A stretch of 64,000 bases of DNA from Dietzia timorensis (GTDB taxonomy: Bacteria; Actinomycetota; Actinomycetes; Mycobacteriales; Mycobacteriaceae): contig NZ_CP015961.1 in NCBI RefSeq assembly GCF_001659785.1, positions 1 through 64,000 on the forward strand. Direction: 5' to 3'. Positions 48,683 through 57,799 of this stretch are shown one piece after another. A program made the position numbers and the translations under genes. The first letter of the stretch is position 1; each line of letters opens with the position of its first letter. The notes beneath the pieces are model-generated. The model was given only the letters and a program-made list of their open reading frames with translations. It did not search any database and was not told the origin of the DNA.

Positions 48683-50100
48683 GCCCCGGCCCTCCTTCCG
48701 GCCCCGGGAGAGGCTGCCGCCGGCGGCATCGCCGGGGAGGCGACGGCCGGCGTCGGGGTGCGCGCCTCGTTGGAGATGCGCAACAGGATCGCGAGGATGA
48801 TGTAGTTCGCGAGAAGCGAGGAGCCGCCGTACGCGACGAACGGCATTGTCAGGCCCGTCATCGGGATGAGCCGCGAGACGCCGCCGACGACGACGAACAG
48901 CTGCACGGCGATCGTGAACGCGAGGCCCGTGGCGAGGAGCTTGCCGAAGCTGTCGCGCACCGATAGTGCGATGCGGATCGAACGCATGATGAAGATCGCG
49001 TACACGAGCATCACGGCGATCAGGCCGATGAGCCCGAGTTCCTCACCGATCGAGGCGGTGATGAAGTCGGTGTTCGCGAACGGCACCTGCTGGGGGCGCC
49101 CGTTACCAAGGCCGGTGCCGCCGACGCCGCCGGTGGCGAGGCCAAACAGCCCCTGCGAGAGCTGGTACCCGGTGCCGTCGTAGAAGCCGAGCGGATCGAT
49201 CCACGTCTCCACGCGCACGCGCACGTGCCCGAAAGTGAAGTAGGCGAAGGTCGCGCCGATCGCGAACAACACAACACCGATGAGTAGCCACGAGACCTTT
49301 TCGGTGGCCGTGTAGATCATCGTGAGTACGGTCGCGAAGATGAGCAGGCTGGTACCGAGATCGGAGTTGAACACGAGCACGACGAGCGAGAGCATCCACG
49401 CGAGAAGCACGGGGCCGAGATCGCGGGCGCGCGGCAGGTCGAGGCCGAACACGCGTTTACCGGCGGTCGCGAACAGGCTCCGCTTGGACACGAGGATCGC
49501 GGCCATCGAGATGATGAGCAGGATCTTCGAGAACTCGCCGGGCTGGATCGAGAAGCCGGGCAGCAGGATCCAGTTCTTCGCGCCGTTGATCTCCGAGAAC
49601 CGCGAGGGCAGGATCGTCGGGATCGCGAGCAGCACGAGGCCGGCGAAGCCGAGTGTGTAGCCGAACTTGGCGAGGATGCGGTGGTCGCGCAGCGCGATCA
49701 GTGTGACGACCATGGCGACGATCCCGAGGAGTGTCCACATCAGTTGGCGGACGACGTCGAACGACGCGTTCTCCGGGTCCATCGCCTGTTCGGCGAGGTC
49801 GAGACGATAGATAACGACGAGCCCGATGCCGTTGAGCAGCGCGGCACACGGTAGCAGGTACGGGTCGGAATACGGCGCGAAAATGCGCACCGCCGCGTGG
49901 GCGATTGCGAGCAGACCGAAATAACCGGCGAGCAGCCACAACAGGTCGACGGTGATCGACTGCTCGAGCGACATCATGGTCACCGCAGCGGCGAAGCCGA
50001 CGATGATCACGGCGAACAGCAGCAGGCCGATCTCGCTCCAGCGTCCACCTTCGTTCCCGGCCTGGCGCCGCTGGCGAATGGAATCCAGCACCTTGGACAC
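48679..50100 (-). CDS. rodA: SEDS glycosyltransferase RodA/FtsW-like
   Basis: 473 residues with 10–12 membrane helices. SEDS landmarks include KNWILLPGFSIQPGEFSKILLI near 180–200 (a 22-residue region given here by its first and last blocks: KNWILLPG and EFSKILLI), and the C-terminal RLIPMTGLTMPFVAYGGSS block. SEDS proteins polymerise glycan strands from lipid II and pair with a class B PBP, here PbpA encoded next to it. ATG 50100 lies three bases after the pstP stop. Confidence 0.94.
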   Translation of the reverse strand: MSKVLDSIRQRRQAGNEGGRWSEIGLLLFAVIIVGFAAAVTMMSLEQSITVDLLWLLAGYFGLLAIAHAAVRIFAPYSDPYLLPCAALLNGIGLVVIYRLDLAEQAMDPENASFDVVRQLMWTLLGIVAMVVTLIALRDHRILAKFGYTLGFAGLVLLAIPTILPSRFSEINGAKNWILLPGFSIQPGEFSKILLIISMAAILVSKRSLFATAGKRVFGLDLPRARDLGPVLLAWMLSLVVLVFNSDLGTSLLIFATVLTMIYTATEKVSWLLIGVVLFAIGATFAYFTFGHVRVRVETWIDPLGFYDGTGYQLSQGLFGLATGGVGGTGLGNGRPQQVPFANTDFITASIGEELGLIGLIAVMLVYAIFIMRSIRIALSVRDSFGKLLATGLAFTIAVQLFVVVGGVSRLIPMTGLTMPFVAYGGSSLLANYIILAILLRISNEARTPTPAVASPAMPPAAASPGAGRRAGA

Positions 50101-50103
50101 GGT

Positions 50104-51654
50104 CTAGTTCACCGCCCTGCAGTTGACTCCGGGGGAGGCCGCCTGTTGCGGGTCCGGGGCGGCGGGCGCGGGAGCCTGCTCGCCCGGCGCGTCGCCCGGG
50201 TTCTCGGCTGGTTCCTCCGCAGGGGGGTCGCCCTCGCCATCCTCCGGCGGACGCTCGGCGTCTGACGGCGGGGTCCGCTCCGCATTGGCGGCCGTGGCCG
50301 CGGCGAGCGCCTCCGCTTCGACCTGCGCGCATGTCGGGAGGAGCTCGTCCATCGCGAGGCGGTTGATCTGCGCGCCGGCCTCGGCGAGGGAGCCCGAGGG
50401 TAGCCCGCCCTCGACCTGCGCACGCGCGCCATTGCGGAGATCGCCGACGGTGAGCACGTTGCAGCCCTCGGGCGCCGCGTCCGCGTCGACGAGACTGAGT
50501 GCGCCGGAGGAGTCGAGGCAGCCGAGCTGGGCCACCGAGGACAAGGAAATCCCGAGGACTTCCCCGGAGATGCCCTGCTTGACGACGACGCGGCTGTCGT
50601 CTGTGGCGACGAAATAGTTCGAACGGATCAGCATCGCCGACACTATGGCGCCGACGGCGACCACGAGGACGGCGATGAGAACCGGCAGCACAACCCGCAG
50701 CTTGCGGCTGCGGGCCTTAGCTTTTCCCGGCCCTTCACCTGCAGCTCCGGGCGAGGCCGCCGAGTCCTGCGTCGTCTGCTCGCCCGAACCGTCGGGGGAG
50801 TCTTTCGGGGTGCCGACGCCGCGTTGCGAGCGGGCGAACGCGGCGGCGCGCGCCGCCGCGGAGTCGGTCACGAGGATTGAGTCGGTGGACTCGGAGGAGG
50901 CGGCGCCGACGACTATCGGTCGCGCCGGGGTCGAGGCGCGTTCCTCGACGACCTCGCCGACCACGACGGAGACGTTGTCCGGTCCGCCGGAGCGCAGCGC
51001 CAAGGAGATCAGCTTGTCGACGGCCTCCTCGGGCGTGCCGGTGCCGAGGGTTTCGCGGATCGTCGACTCGCTCACCGGGTCCGAGAGCCCGTCCGAGCAC
51101 AGCAGGTAGCGATCGCCCTTGCGCACCTCGCGCACCGCCGTCGTCGGCTCGACCTCCTGGCCGGTGAGGGCCTTGAGGATGAGCGAGCGCTGCGGATGCG
51201 AGTGCGCCTCATCCGCGGAGAGACGGCCCTCGTCGACCATGGACTGCACGAACGTGTCGTCGCGGGTGATCTGGGACAGCTCGCCGTCACGCAGGAGATA
51301 TGCGCGGGAATCGCCCACATGGATCAGGCCGACCCGGCGCCCGTCGAAGAGCAGCGCTGTGAGCGTGCAGCCCATACCCTCGCGGCGCGAATCCTCCTTC
51401 ACGGAGGCGGCGATCGAGTCGTTGCCGGCGTGCATCGCCTGGGTCAGAGCGCCGGTCAGGTCCGAGCCGGGCTCGTCCTCGTCGAGCGGGGACAGCGCGC
51501 CGATCATCAACTGTGAGGCGACCTCGCCCGCGGCGTGGCCGCCCATGCCGTCCGCGAGCGCGAGCAGGCGCGGGCCGGCGAAGGCCGAGTCCTCGTTATT
51601 GTCTCGAACCAGGCCGAGGTCGGACCTGGCGAAGAAATCCAGTGCGAAACTCAC
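50104..51654 (-). CDS. pstP: PPM-family serine/threonine phosphatase PstP
   Basis: 516 residues. Catalytic PP2C domain (about 1–240) with metal-binding DNNEDS near 18–23, ADGMGGHAAGE near 33–43 and GPDNVSVVVG. A linker, membrane helix (about 325–345) and an extracytoplasmic tail with Pro/Glu-rich end follow. It reverses PknA/PknB phosphorylation. The gene overlaps fhaB by four bases upstream and precedes rodA. Confidence 0.95.
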   Translation of the reverse strand: MSFALDFFARSDLGLVRDNNEDSAFAGPRLLALADGMGGHAAGEVASQLMIGALSPLDEDEPGSDLTGALTQAMHAGNDSIAASVKEDSRREGMGCTLTALLFDGRRVGLIHVGDSRAYLLRDGELSQITRDDTFVQSMVDEGRLSADEAHSHPQRSLILKALTGQEVEPTTAVREVRKGDRYLLCSDGLSDPVSESTIRETLGTGTPEEAVDKLISLALRSGGPDNVSVVVGEVVEERASTPARPIVVGAASSESTDSILVTDSAAARAAAFARSQRGVGTPKDSPDGSGEQTTQDSAASPGAAGEGPGKAKARSRKLRVVLPVLIAVLVVAVGAIVSAMLIRSNYFVATDDSRVVVKQGISGEVLGISLSSVAQLGCLDSSGALSLVDADAAPEGCNVLTVGDLRNGARAQVEGGLPSGSLAEAGAQINRLAMDELLPTCAQVEAEALAAATAANAERTPPSDAERPPEDGEGDPPAEEPAENPGDAPGEQAPAPAAPDPQQAASPGVNCRAVN

Positions 51655-52112
51655 GAGCGCAGCTCAATCGTCGTGGTGCCGATGCGCACCGGTGTGCCTT
51701 GGGGGACCTTCACAGAAGTAGTGACCTTCGTCCTGTCCAGATAGGTGCCATTAGTGGAGCCGAGGTCCTCGAGGAACCACTCGGACCCATGCGGCACGAG
51801 GCGGGCGTGTTGGTTGGAGGCGTAGTCGTCCTCGATCACGAGTGTCGAGTTCGGTGCCCTGCCCAGCAGGACGGGTTGATCCCCGAGTGTGATCCGCGTG
51901 CCCGCGAGGGCGCCTTCGGTGACCACGAGGTGCCGGATCGCCCGGGAACGGTTGAACATGCCGCCGCGCTCGCGCGCGATGGGGCCCGAATGTGCCGGGC
52001 CGCCGCTCACCGCGAGAATGTCGCGCCGCAACGAGCGCAAGACGAGGTAGATGAACAGCCACAGCAGAATCAGGAGCAGGCCGCGCGAGAGCTGCAGGAT
52101 AAGTCCTTGCAT
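51651..52112 (-). CDS. fhaB: FHA-domain protein FhaB (FipA)
   Basis: 153 residues: an N-terminal membrane helix (about 2–26) and a C-terminal FHA domain (about 65–150) with the phospho-Thr-binding residues in GRAPNSTLV, NQHARL and NGTYLD. FHA domains bind threonines phosphorylated by PknA/PknB. The stop overlaps the pstP start. The 203 bases upstream (52113–52315) hold its promoter and no gene that I can see. Confidence 0.94.
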   Translation of the reverse strand: MQGLILQLSRGLLLILLWLFIYLVLRSLRRDILAVSGGPAHSGPIARERGGMFNRSRAIRHLVVTEGALAGTRITLGDQPVLLGRAPNSTLVIEDDYASNQHARLVPHGSEWFLEDLGSTNGTYLDRTKVTTSVKVPQGTPVRIGTTTIELRS

Positions 52113-52315
52113 GGGCGGTCCCTCCTTCCAATGTGTCCAAGATTGTTGCGCAGTAGCGTAGCGCGTTCGGTGGCCACGTAACGAAGTGCCGGAAGCAAAG
52201 TGGCACCGGCGGTGGCGGTCCGGCGTGCTATCTCGATAGTAGGGGTCCGAGGCGCTCCGGCGCGCACCCTAGCCCTTCGTTCCAGGTCGCGGGTTCGGTA
52301 CCGGCCGATTCGGAG

Positions 52316-53245
52316 CTAGCCGAATCGCACCAGAATCTCTGAGTGTCCCATACGAATCACGTCGCCGTCTGCGAGTTGCCAGTCTTGTACCGGCCCGCCG
52401 TTCACGGTCGTACCGTTCGTCGAGCCGAGATCCGAGAGCACGGCGCGCTGGCCGTCGTAATTGATGTCCACGTGCTGGCGCGACACCCCGGTGTCGGGCA
52501 GGCGGAAGTGGGCATCCTGCCCGCGTCCCAGCAGGTTCGAGCCCCGGCTCAGCCGGAACGTGCGGCCCGAGCCGTCCTCGAGTACGAGGGTCACCCCGCT
52601 TGCGGCCGCCGCGCTCGGCCCGGCGGGTGCCGCCCCGGCGTTGCCGTAGTGCACGTCGTAGGACTCGGGCGCGCGCGTTCCCGCACCCGCGCGATCGTCC
52701 TGGCGCCAGCCCTGCTCGGTCGGCGCCATCGGGTCGTACGCCTGCGCCTGAGGCTGGGCCTGTGGCTCGGCACCCCCGTGACCACCCGGTCCGTACCAGC
52801 CGGGCACCGAGGCCTGGACCCCGCTGGCCCCGCCCTGCGGGTTGTTCTCGTATGACGTCGGAGCCCCTTGGATTCGCGGAGGTGCTACCGCGCCGTCAGC
52901 GCGAAACTGCCCGGTGTGCAGAGCCGCCCGCTGGACGAGGCGCACGGATACCGGCCCCTCGGTCTCCCAGCCCTGCTCGGCGATGAAATCCGCGAGGTGC
53001 TTGGAGAAGGTCTTGACTGCCAGCTGCTCTTCCTCGGCGAATTGTTTGTAGTCCGATTCGCCGAGGGTGATGGTGTAGTCGTTCGGTGCGAGCCGACGCC
53101 CCCCTACGGTTCGCACAGCGGTCTGCGCCTGCTGCTGCAGGGCGGACTCGATCTCGGAGGCGACAACATTGCCGCCGAAGACCCGGGCGAACGTATCGCC
53201 CACCGCACTCTGAAGGGTGCGCTCGAATCTCGAGACAATCCCCAC
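52316..53245 (-). CDS. fhaA: FHA-domain protein FhaA with N-terminal DUF3662 domain
   Basis: 309 residues. DUF3662 domain (about 1–115, beginning MGIVSRFERTLQSAVGDTF), a Gln/Gly/Pro-rich linker (about 120–220), and a C-terminal FHA domain (about 225–309) with LLGRGQDAHF, SRQHVDI and NGTTVNG. In M. tuberculosis FhaA binds phosphorylated MviN and regulates peptidoglycan synthesis. It is shorter than the about 527-residue M. tuberculosis protein because of the linker. It starts the cluster; the upstream 319 bases should hold the promoter. Confidence 0.93.
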   Translation of the reverse strand: MGIVSRFERTLQSAVGDTFARVFGGNVVASEIESALQQQAQTAVRTVGGRRLAPNDYTITLGESDYKQFAEEEQLAVKTFSKHLADFIAEQGWETEGPVSVRLVQRAALHTGQFRADGAVAPPRIQGAPTSYENNPQGGASGVQASVPGWYGPGGHGGAEPQAQPQAQAYDPMAPTEQGWRQDDRAGAGTRAPESYDVHYGNAGAAPAGPSAAAASGVTLVLEDGSGRTFRLSRGSNLLGRGQDAHFRLPDTGVSRQHVDINYDGQRAVLSDLGSTNGTTVNGGPVQDWQLADGDVIRMGHSEILVRFG

Positions 53246-53497
53246 GTCTCGCCTCCTTTATAAGGTCTGGTCGACACTGCCTTTACGGGATCCACAGTGG
53301 TGAGCCACGGTGGTGCGCGCGGACCTGCTCGCAAGGGCACCGGCCTGCTCGGCGTCGGACTATCCTGAGCCCTCCATATTAGGTGTACAGTCGAAAAATC
53401 GGCACTCTAGCGCACGCCGGCTTCGCGGCGGCCTCCGCCCCCTCGCAGGTCGAGACGATTTTCCGCGCTCCAAAAGAATCGCGATTTCGATTTGACT

Positions 53498-53520
53498 AAG
53501 CCAAAATGCTACTTTGGCTT
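53498..53520. other. Inverted repeat upstream of tRNA-Leu
   Basis: AAGCCAAA (53498–53505) and TTTGGCTT (53513–53520) form an 8-bp perfect inverted repeat with a seven-base loop, 44 bases before tRNA-Leu. It could be a terminator or operator. The rest of the 53246–53564 gap shows no gene. Confidence 0.45.
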
Positions 53521-53564
53521 GGTTCGTTCGGCCTCTGTATCGCTGCAGGTGCCCGATCGTTCGC

Positions 53565-53647
53565 GCGCGAGTGGCGGAATGGCAGACGCGCTGGCTTCAG
53601 GTGCCAGTGTCCTTCGGGACGTGGGGGTTCAAGTCCCCCCTCGCGCA
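53565..53647 (+). tRNA. leuT: tRNA-Leu (anticodon CAG)
   Basis: An 83-base class II tRNA: acceptor GCGCGAG/CTCGCGC, long variable arm GTGTCCTTCGGGACGT, anticodon loop CTTCAGGT and T-arm GGGGTTCAAGTCCCC. CCA is not encoded. Accessory genes of lower GC begin directly downstream, which fits use of the tRNA 3' end as an integration site, though no integrase or att duplicate was found. Confidence 0.95.
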
Positions 53648-54059
53648 CGCTGAGCAGTTCAAGTCGAGAGCTGCGGGGAGTTCAAATCTGGTTTTCCCAG
53701 TTTGGGCTCCCTTTTTCGTTGGTTGGGGCCTCGATGTGCGTGTGGCGGGATTTTGGGGGTGAAGTCCCGAGGGGTCTCGGTTTTGTGCGATTGCGCGTGA
53801 ATCTGGAATGTAGCGGACTTCAAGAAATTTGTGGTGGGGTTGACTGGCTTTGACGGCTTCGTTCTGTGCTGTTCGGGCTTGTGATTGGCACTTTCTAGAC
53901 TGGAGACCACTTATTCAGGTGAGTGTTGATAGCCGTGCTGGCGATGCTGCTTTCGTTGCGGGCACGCCGTGACTTCCAGTCTTCCAGAAACCCTGAAGTC
54001 TTTACGGGCAACGTGGGGTGTGATTGCGTCGGGCGGTGTCTGTGGGTGACGATCGGTGT
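53648..54059. other. Gene-free segment after tRNA-Leu
   Basis: These 412 bases show no convincing gene, RNA or hairpin. Composition is visibly more T/G-rich on the plus strand than the preceding cluster. Short open frames have no family resemblance. Confidence 0.6.
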
Positions 54060-54914
54060 ATGGGACTGCCGGGTGATTGCCATGTGCATAGTGAATGGTC
54101 ATGGGATACTGGCGGGCCGGGGTCGTCTGCGGTCGGTAGGATGCGTCAGACATGCGCGCAGGCCGAACGCATCGGGTTACCGATGGTCGTGTTCACCGAG
54201 CATCTGGATCTTCCGGGGTCGTGGCGCGCTGAGCCGTGCGACATGATGGACCACCAGCAGGGTTTTCTCACCGAAGCCGGAATAGTCGACTTCGAACCGT
54301 TCGACGTCGCCGGATACTTCGACGACATCGCCGGTATGCGTGCGCAGTTCCCTGCGATAGAGATACTTACCGGTGCCGAGGTCGGGCAACCTCACCTGCA
54401 TGAACACGAATTCGCCGCGATCGTTGATTTGACCGAGATGGATCTGGTGTTGGGGTCGCTGCATACGGTCCAATTGGCAGGTGTGCGTGCCGAGCCGAGA
54501 ACGTTGTACCGCGAATTCTCTCCCGATGTGGTGTTGTCGTGCTACTTGCAGCAGTTAGACGAAATGGTGGAGAGTTCCTCGTTGTTCGAGACGCTGGCGC
54601 ATGTCGACTATGCAGTTCGGTCGTGGCCGGCCGACACCGCCGGGCCTTTTGATCCGTACGCGTTCGAGGACGAATTTCGAACCGTGTTCCGGACGCTCGC
54701 ACAGTCGGATCGAACCCTTGAACTGAACACGCACAGACTGTGGCCATGGATTCCACGGTGGTGGGCCGAAGAGGGCGGAAAACGCGTGCGTTTTGGAAGC
54801 GACGCCCACACCCCTCACGACTTGGCCGCACACTTTTACGAAGCTGTGGACATGGCCGAACACTTCGGCTTTCATCCCGGCACCACACCTGGCGATGCGT
54901 GGCACAAACGCTGA
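54060..54914 (+). CDS. PHP-domain phosphoesterase (histidinol-phosphatase-like)
   Basis: 284 residues. PHP-superfamily motifs: DCHVHSEWSWD near 6–16, TEHLDLPG near 47, GAEVGQP near 105, GSLHTVQLAG near 131 and FGSDAHTPHD near 252. These supply the metal ligands. HisK-type histidinol phosphatases share this layout, but many PHP proteins act on other phosphoesters. ATG 54060 places the first motif at the start as usual. No neighbours suggest histidine synthesis. Confidence 0.82.
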   Translation: MGLPGDCHVHSEWSWDTGGPGSSAVGRMRQTCAQAERIGLPMVVFTEHLDLPGSWRAEPCDMMDHQQGFLTEAGIVDFEPFDVAGYFDDIAGMRAQFPAIEILTGAEVGQPHLHEHEFAAIVDLTEMDLVLGSLHTVQLAGVRAEPRTLYREFSPDVVLSCYLQQLDEMVESSSLFETLAHVDYAVRSWPADTAGPFDPYAFEDEFRTVFRTLAQSDRTLELNTHRLWPWIPRWWAEEGGKRVRFGSDAHTPHDLAAHFYEAVDMAEHFGFHPGTTPGDAWHKR

Positions 54915-55079
54915 AAACCAGCTGGCGTACGGCCGAAGGTGGCTCACGGAGCGGTCGTGGCGGCGGGCCTGGCCAATATCACCCGGCCAGCTGGACAAGG
55001 TGGCGACGCCGTGGTTCTGTTGCGCGAGTCGGCGGCACTTTGCGCAGCCCCCTCATTTCTGGATGTTGGGTTGTCGCCG

Positions 55080-55520
55080 TCAGTCGTTAGTCGTCGATGA
55101 GTTCTCCCAAAATCTGCCGGCGAGCCAGTGGCGTTGCCACGGTGTTTCGACTGCCCCGTGGTCGTAGTGTTCTCGGACCCATGCCACCGCTGAGGCGGCG
55201 TCGAGCCCATCGAGCATCACAAGAGCAGCGAGAATTGTTCCGGTGCGTCCGCGCCCGCCGCCACAACCAACCTCCACACGCTCAACCTTGCTACGTTCGT
55301 ACGCTTGTCCGATCAGCGTGCGCGCCCGATCGTTATCAAGCGGCAGGCCGAAATCTGACCAACGAATCCATCCGTGCGGCCACGCGGTGGAAGGCTCACG
55401 CCACAACGCGTACAGACCCCACTGCGGCATAATGCCCACGTCAGCAGAGAACTTGCGGCCACGCACCATCCTGCCGCCGGGCAGCTGCATGGCTCCGGGC
55501 TCCTCGAGTTTCCACGACAT
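55080..55520 (-). CDS. Protein-tyrosine-phosphatase-like protein
   Basis: 146 residues. The loop VGCGGGRGRTGT near 84–95 is a CX5R phosphatase signature, with Gly where classical enzymes have His. A preceding WIRWSDFGLPLD segment could hold the general acid Asp. It resembles small actinobacterial dual-specificity phosphatases. It is transcribed toward the PHP gene; both could be phosphate-ester hydrolases of one pathway, which is speculation. Confidence 0.75.
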   Translation of the reverse strand: MSWKLEEPGAMQLPGGRMVRGRKFSADVGIMPQWGLYALWREPSTAWPHGWIRWSDFGLPLDNDRARTLIGQAYERSKVERVEVGCGGGRGRTGTILAALVMLDGLDAASAVAWVREHYDHGAVETPWQRHWLAGRFWENSSTTND

Positions 55521-55620
55521 ACCTCTATGGTCGCGGCGCCAGCCGACTTCCGTGAGCGACTTTCACGCGTGCGACGCCACCCGCGGAACTGGAGGCCTCT
55601 CGTCCCGGACGCAGGGCTCG

Positions 55621-56175
55621 TTATAAGGCGTAGAGGTGGTCGTTGTGAAAGTGGTAAATGTTTTCGTGCTTGTACCCGAACGTGCCGCCGGGACGGCGGA
55701 TATGCGGTTCGAAGGTCACCATTTCGACGCTGTCGAGCCTTCGATGGTTTCCGGCTTCGAGGAAGACCCTGTGGGCCATGTCGTTTTCGATCGAGTGGCC
55801 CAGGTTTCCGCGGAAATCGAGGTTCTCGAAGCCAAGAGTGCTGATGTGGTCGTTCATTTCACGGGCTAATTCGTGGAATGTCATCGACGGGGCCGCGACT
55901 TTTCGGAAGTGGGTATGGAGTCGATGTTCGGCGCTCACTCCTTCGAGCCACTGCGGGTTTGATGTTTGTCGTGCGTCCTCGAGGGGGGTGCCGTTTTCCA
56001 GGATGAGGGTGCGGGCGTAATCGCCCCACACACTGTCGCGCTGAGGGCTCAGATCGATGGTGACAAGCTCGCCGTTGTCTAACACGTAGTCAGGGGTGTG
56101 GTAGTCGGCACCTGACACCGAGGTGACGGTGTCGCTGCCGGCGAAAATGAATGCACCAACGCCCCAATACCAGAA
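55621..56175 (-). pseudogene. M24 peptidase gene, 3' part (interrupted by mobile element)
   Basis: These 184 residues are the catalytic C-terminal part of an M24 (methionine/Xaa-Pro aminopeptidase-like) protein, beginning FWYWGVGAFIF. Metal-ligand segments are present: IDLSPQR, GDYAR, RGNLGHSI, FEPHI and KHENIY. The start of the gene lies 4.3 kb away at 60487–60633. Joining GADG from there to FWYWG here restores a continuous 233-residue frame. A GTG at 56205 could restart translation inside the element, but the product would carry element-derived residues. The gene is therefore broken. Confidence 0.9.
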
Positions 56176-56179
56176 TCCG

Positions 56180-56274
56180 TTGGCTTCGGAGGTCTCATTC
56201 GACACCGCCTGTAGGTGAGTTCTGACACCACCAGGGGCAGGGTACCTGCGAGGTGTTGGTGAAGACCGACACCA
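56180..56274 (+). repeat. Left terminal inverted repeat with three 21-bp repeated sites
   Basis: Begins TTGGCTTCG. Contains three units of pattern NNNNGGT-N6-(C/T)GACACC: 56187–56207, 56210–56230 and 56254–56274. The second is TGTAGGTGAGTTCTGACACC plus A. Multiple short end repeats are typical of IS21 ends, where IstA binds. Confidence 0.85.
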
Positions 56275-56340
56275 CCCGGATTTCCCCGACTATGAAGCAG
56301 CTTCAGGGGACTCCAGTCCGTTCGGCACCGTACAGTCGTG

Positions 56341-56356
56341 CCGTATCGTGATACGG
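56341..56356. promoter_or_regulatory. Palindromic operator of the cargo operon
   Basis: CCGTATCGTGATACGG is a perfect 7-2-7 palindrome ending seven bases before the TetR ATG. It is almost surely the TetR binding site and places the whole operon under autoregulation. Confidence 0.8.
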
Positions 56357-56363
56357 TAGGGTC

Positions 56364-56975
56364 ATGAGTCAATTAGCATCGAGTCGCACTCGTCGCGCAG
56401 GCGGGAGCAGGCGAGCAGTAGTTCTTGGACAGGTTGTCGAGGTACTCGCAGACCGTGGTTTCGCAGGGACACGGTTCGCCGACGTGTCCGCGGCATCAGG
56501 AGTTGCGGTCAGCACCTTGCAGGGCTACTTCGGCTCGCGTGAGGACATGCTCGTCGAGGCGCTGAGGGGTGCCACATCCAGTGAGGTATCGGCGCTCTAT
56601 GACCTTGCTGGCGGGTTTGACGATCCGTGGCAGCAGCTTGTGGCGTTGGTCGATCGGGGCCTTTCCACTCCGGTTTCGACGTGGCGGATGCTGATGGAGT
56701 TCTGGACCGCCGCAGCTCACGACGCGGAGCTGCGCGCGCATGCCGCGGTGCTGGCCAGGCAGTATCGGGAGCCCTTCCTGGAGGCGGTGCGTCGCGGGGT
56801 GGACGCCGGGTCGTTCTCCTCTCGTTTCGAGGTCGCAGCGGTTGTGGACGTGCTGGTCGCGACGATGGACGGTCTGGTCTATCCGCTCGTCTTAAATCAC
56901 CGGTCTTCGGCGGATCTGGAGTACCGCGATGTGGTGCTCGCCCAACTCGCTTTCACGCTCGGGATCGACGCATGA
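56364..56975 (+). CDS. TetR-family repressor of the transposon cargo operon
   Basis: 203 residues. HTH at about 38–60: FADVSAASGVAVSTLQGYFG, followed by SREDMLVEAL. The ligand domain (about 75–200) belongs to the TetR_C group with aromatic and acidic residues that suit a small organic inducer. It is the first gene of the operon, with a perfect palindrome just upstream, and its stop overlaps the next start (ATGA). The inducer is probably the substrate or toxin handled by the following enzymes. Confidence 0.88.
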   Translation: MSQLASSRTRRAGGSRRAVVLGQVVEVLADRGFAGTRFADVSAASGVAVSTLQGYFGSREDMLVEALRGATSSEVSALYDLAGGFDDPWQQLVALVDRGLSTPVSTWRMLMEFWTAAAHDAELRAHAAVLARQYREPFLEAVRRGVDAGSFSSRFEVAAVVDVLVATMDGLVYPLVLNHRSSADLEYRDVVLAQLAFTLGIDA

Positions 56976-57799
56976 CGGTCCTGGTCACCGCGGCGACAGG
57001 GAAGGTTGGCCGCGAAGTCACCGCGCAACTTCGGGCTCGGGATGTCGAGTTGCGGGCAGGGTCTCGGCGCAGCACGCTCCCGCTGGACTGGAGCGATCCT
57101 TCGACTTGGTCGGCCGTGCTGGACGGTGTCGACCGGGTGTTCTTGATTGTGCCCGGTGGCGACGATGGGAACCGTTCGGTCACTGGACTCGGTAACGGGG
57201 TGGTCGAGTTTATCGACCTCGCCCAGCGCCGTGGGGTGGAGCGCGTGGTGCTGATGACCGCGCTCGGCATGGAATACGCTCCGATCGAGGTGGAGCAGCG
57301 TGCCGTCGAGCTGCACCTGCAGCGCAGCGATCTCGCTTGGACGATCCTGCGCCCGAACTGGTTCCTCCAGAACCTCACCCACGGCCCACTACGCATCCTC
57401 GCCGATGCGCACGATGGCGTACTACGCCTGCCAACGGGAGATTCGTCGGTCAGCTTCATCGACACCCGCGACATCGCGACCGTTGCCGTCGAAGCCCTAC
57501 TCAGTGACCATCACGGCCACGAGTACGCGCTCACCGGACCGCAGAGCTTGACCTTCAACCAGGTCGCCGAAGCATGCCGGGATTCACCCGTGCCGGTGGC
57601 AGCCTATGAGCCGGTCTCCGAGGCGGACTTCCGTCGCGCAGTCCTCAACCTGGGCTGGCACCCCGACTACGTAAATACTCTAAGCGGCCTGTTCGCCACG
57701 ATTGCCGCCGGTCGCGCCGCTCCCGTCCTCCCGGACGCCGCCGAGGTTCTGGGTCGCACGCCGCGGTCTCTCGCAGAGTTCCTACAGGAGGTCCGATGA
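56972..57799 (+). CDS. NmrA-like NAD(P)-binding reductase (cargo)
   Basis: 275 residues. N-terminal Rossmann motif VLVTAATGKVGREVTAQL near 3–20 and a typical NmrA/QOR2-type atypical SDR layout (VERVVLMTALGM, TILRPNWFLQN, FIDTRDIATVAVEAL). QOR2-like members reduce quinones with NADPH; others bind NAD(P) as redox sensors. Its start overlaps the tetR stop and its stop overlaps the ASCH gene start, so it is translated as part of a coupled set. Confidence 0.87.
   Translation: MTVLVTAATGKVGREVTAQLRARDVELRAGSRRSTLPLDWSDPSTWSAVLDGVDRVFLIVPGGDDGNRSVTGLGNGVVEFIDLAQRRGVERVVLMTALGMEYAPIEVEQRAVELHLQRSDLAWTILRPNWFLQNLTHGPLRILADAHDGVLRLPTGDSSVSFIDTRDIATVAVEALLSDHHGHEYALTGPQSLTFNQVAEACRDSPVPVAAYEPVSEADFRRAVLNLGWHPDYVNTLSGLFATIAAGRAAPVLPDAAEVLGRTPRSLAEFLQEVR

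Noticed and set aside
53640-54059. Integrase or att-site remnant next to tRNA-Leu
   Set aside because: No duplicate of the tRNA 3' end and no integrase motif could be found in the window.
56176-56205. GTG at 56205 as a genuine start of a stand-alone short M24 peptidase
   Set aside because: The residues from 56205 to 56180 come from the transposon end, and the true N-terminus is found at 60487–60633 in frame. The apparent start is created by the insertion.
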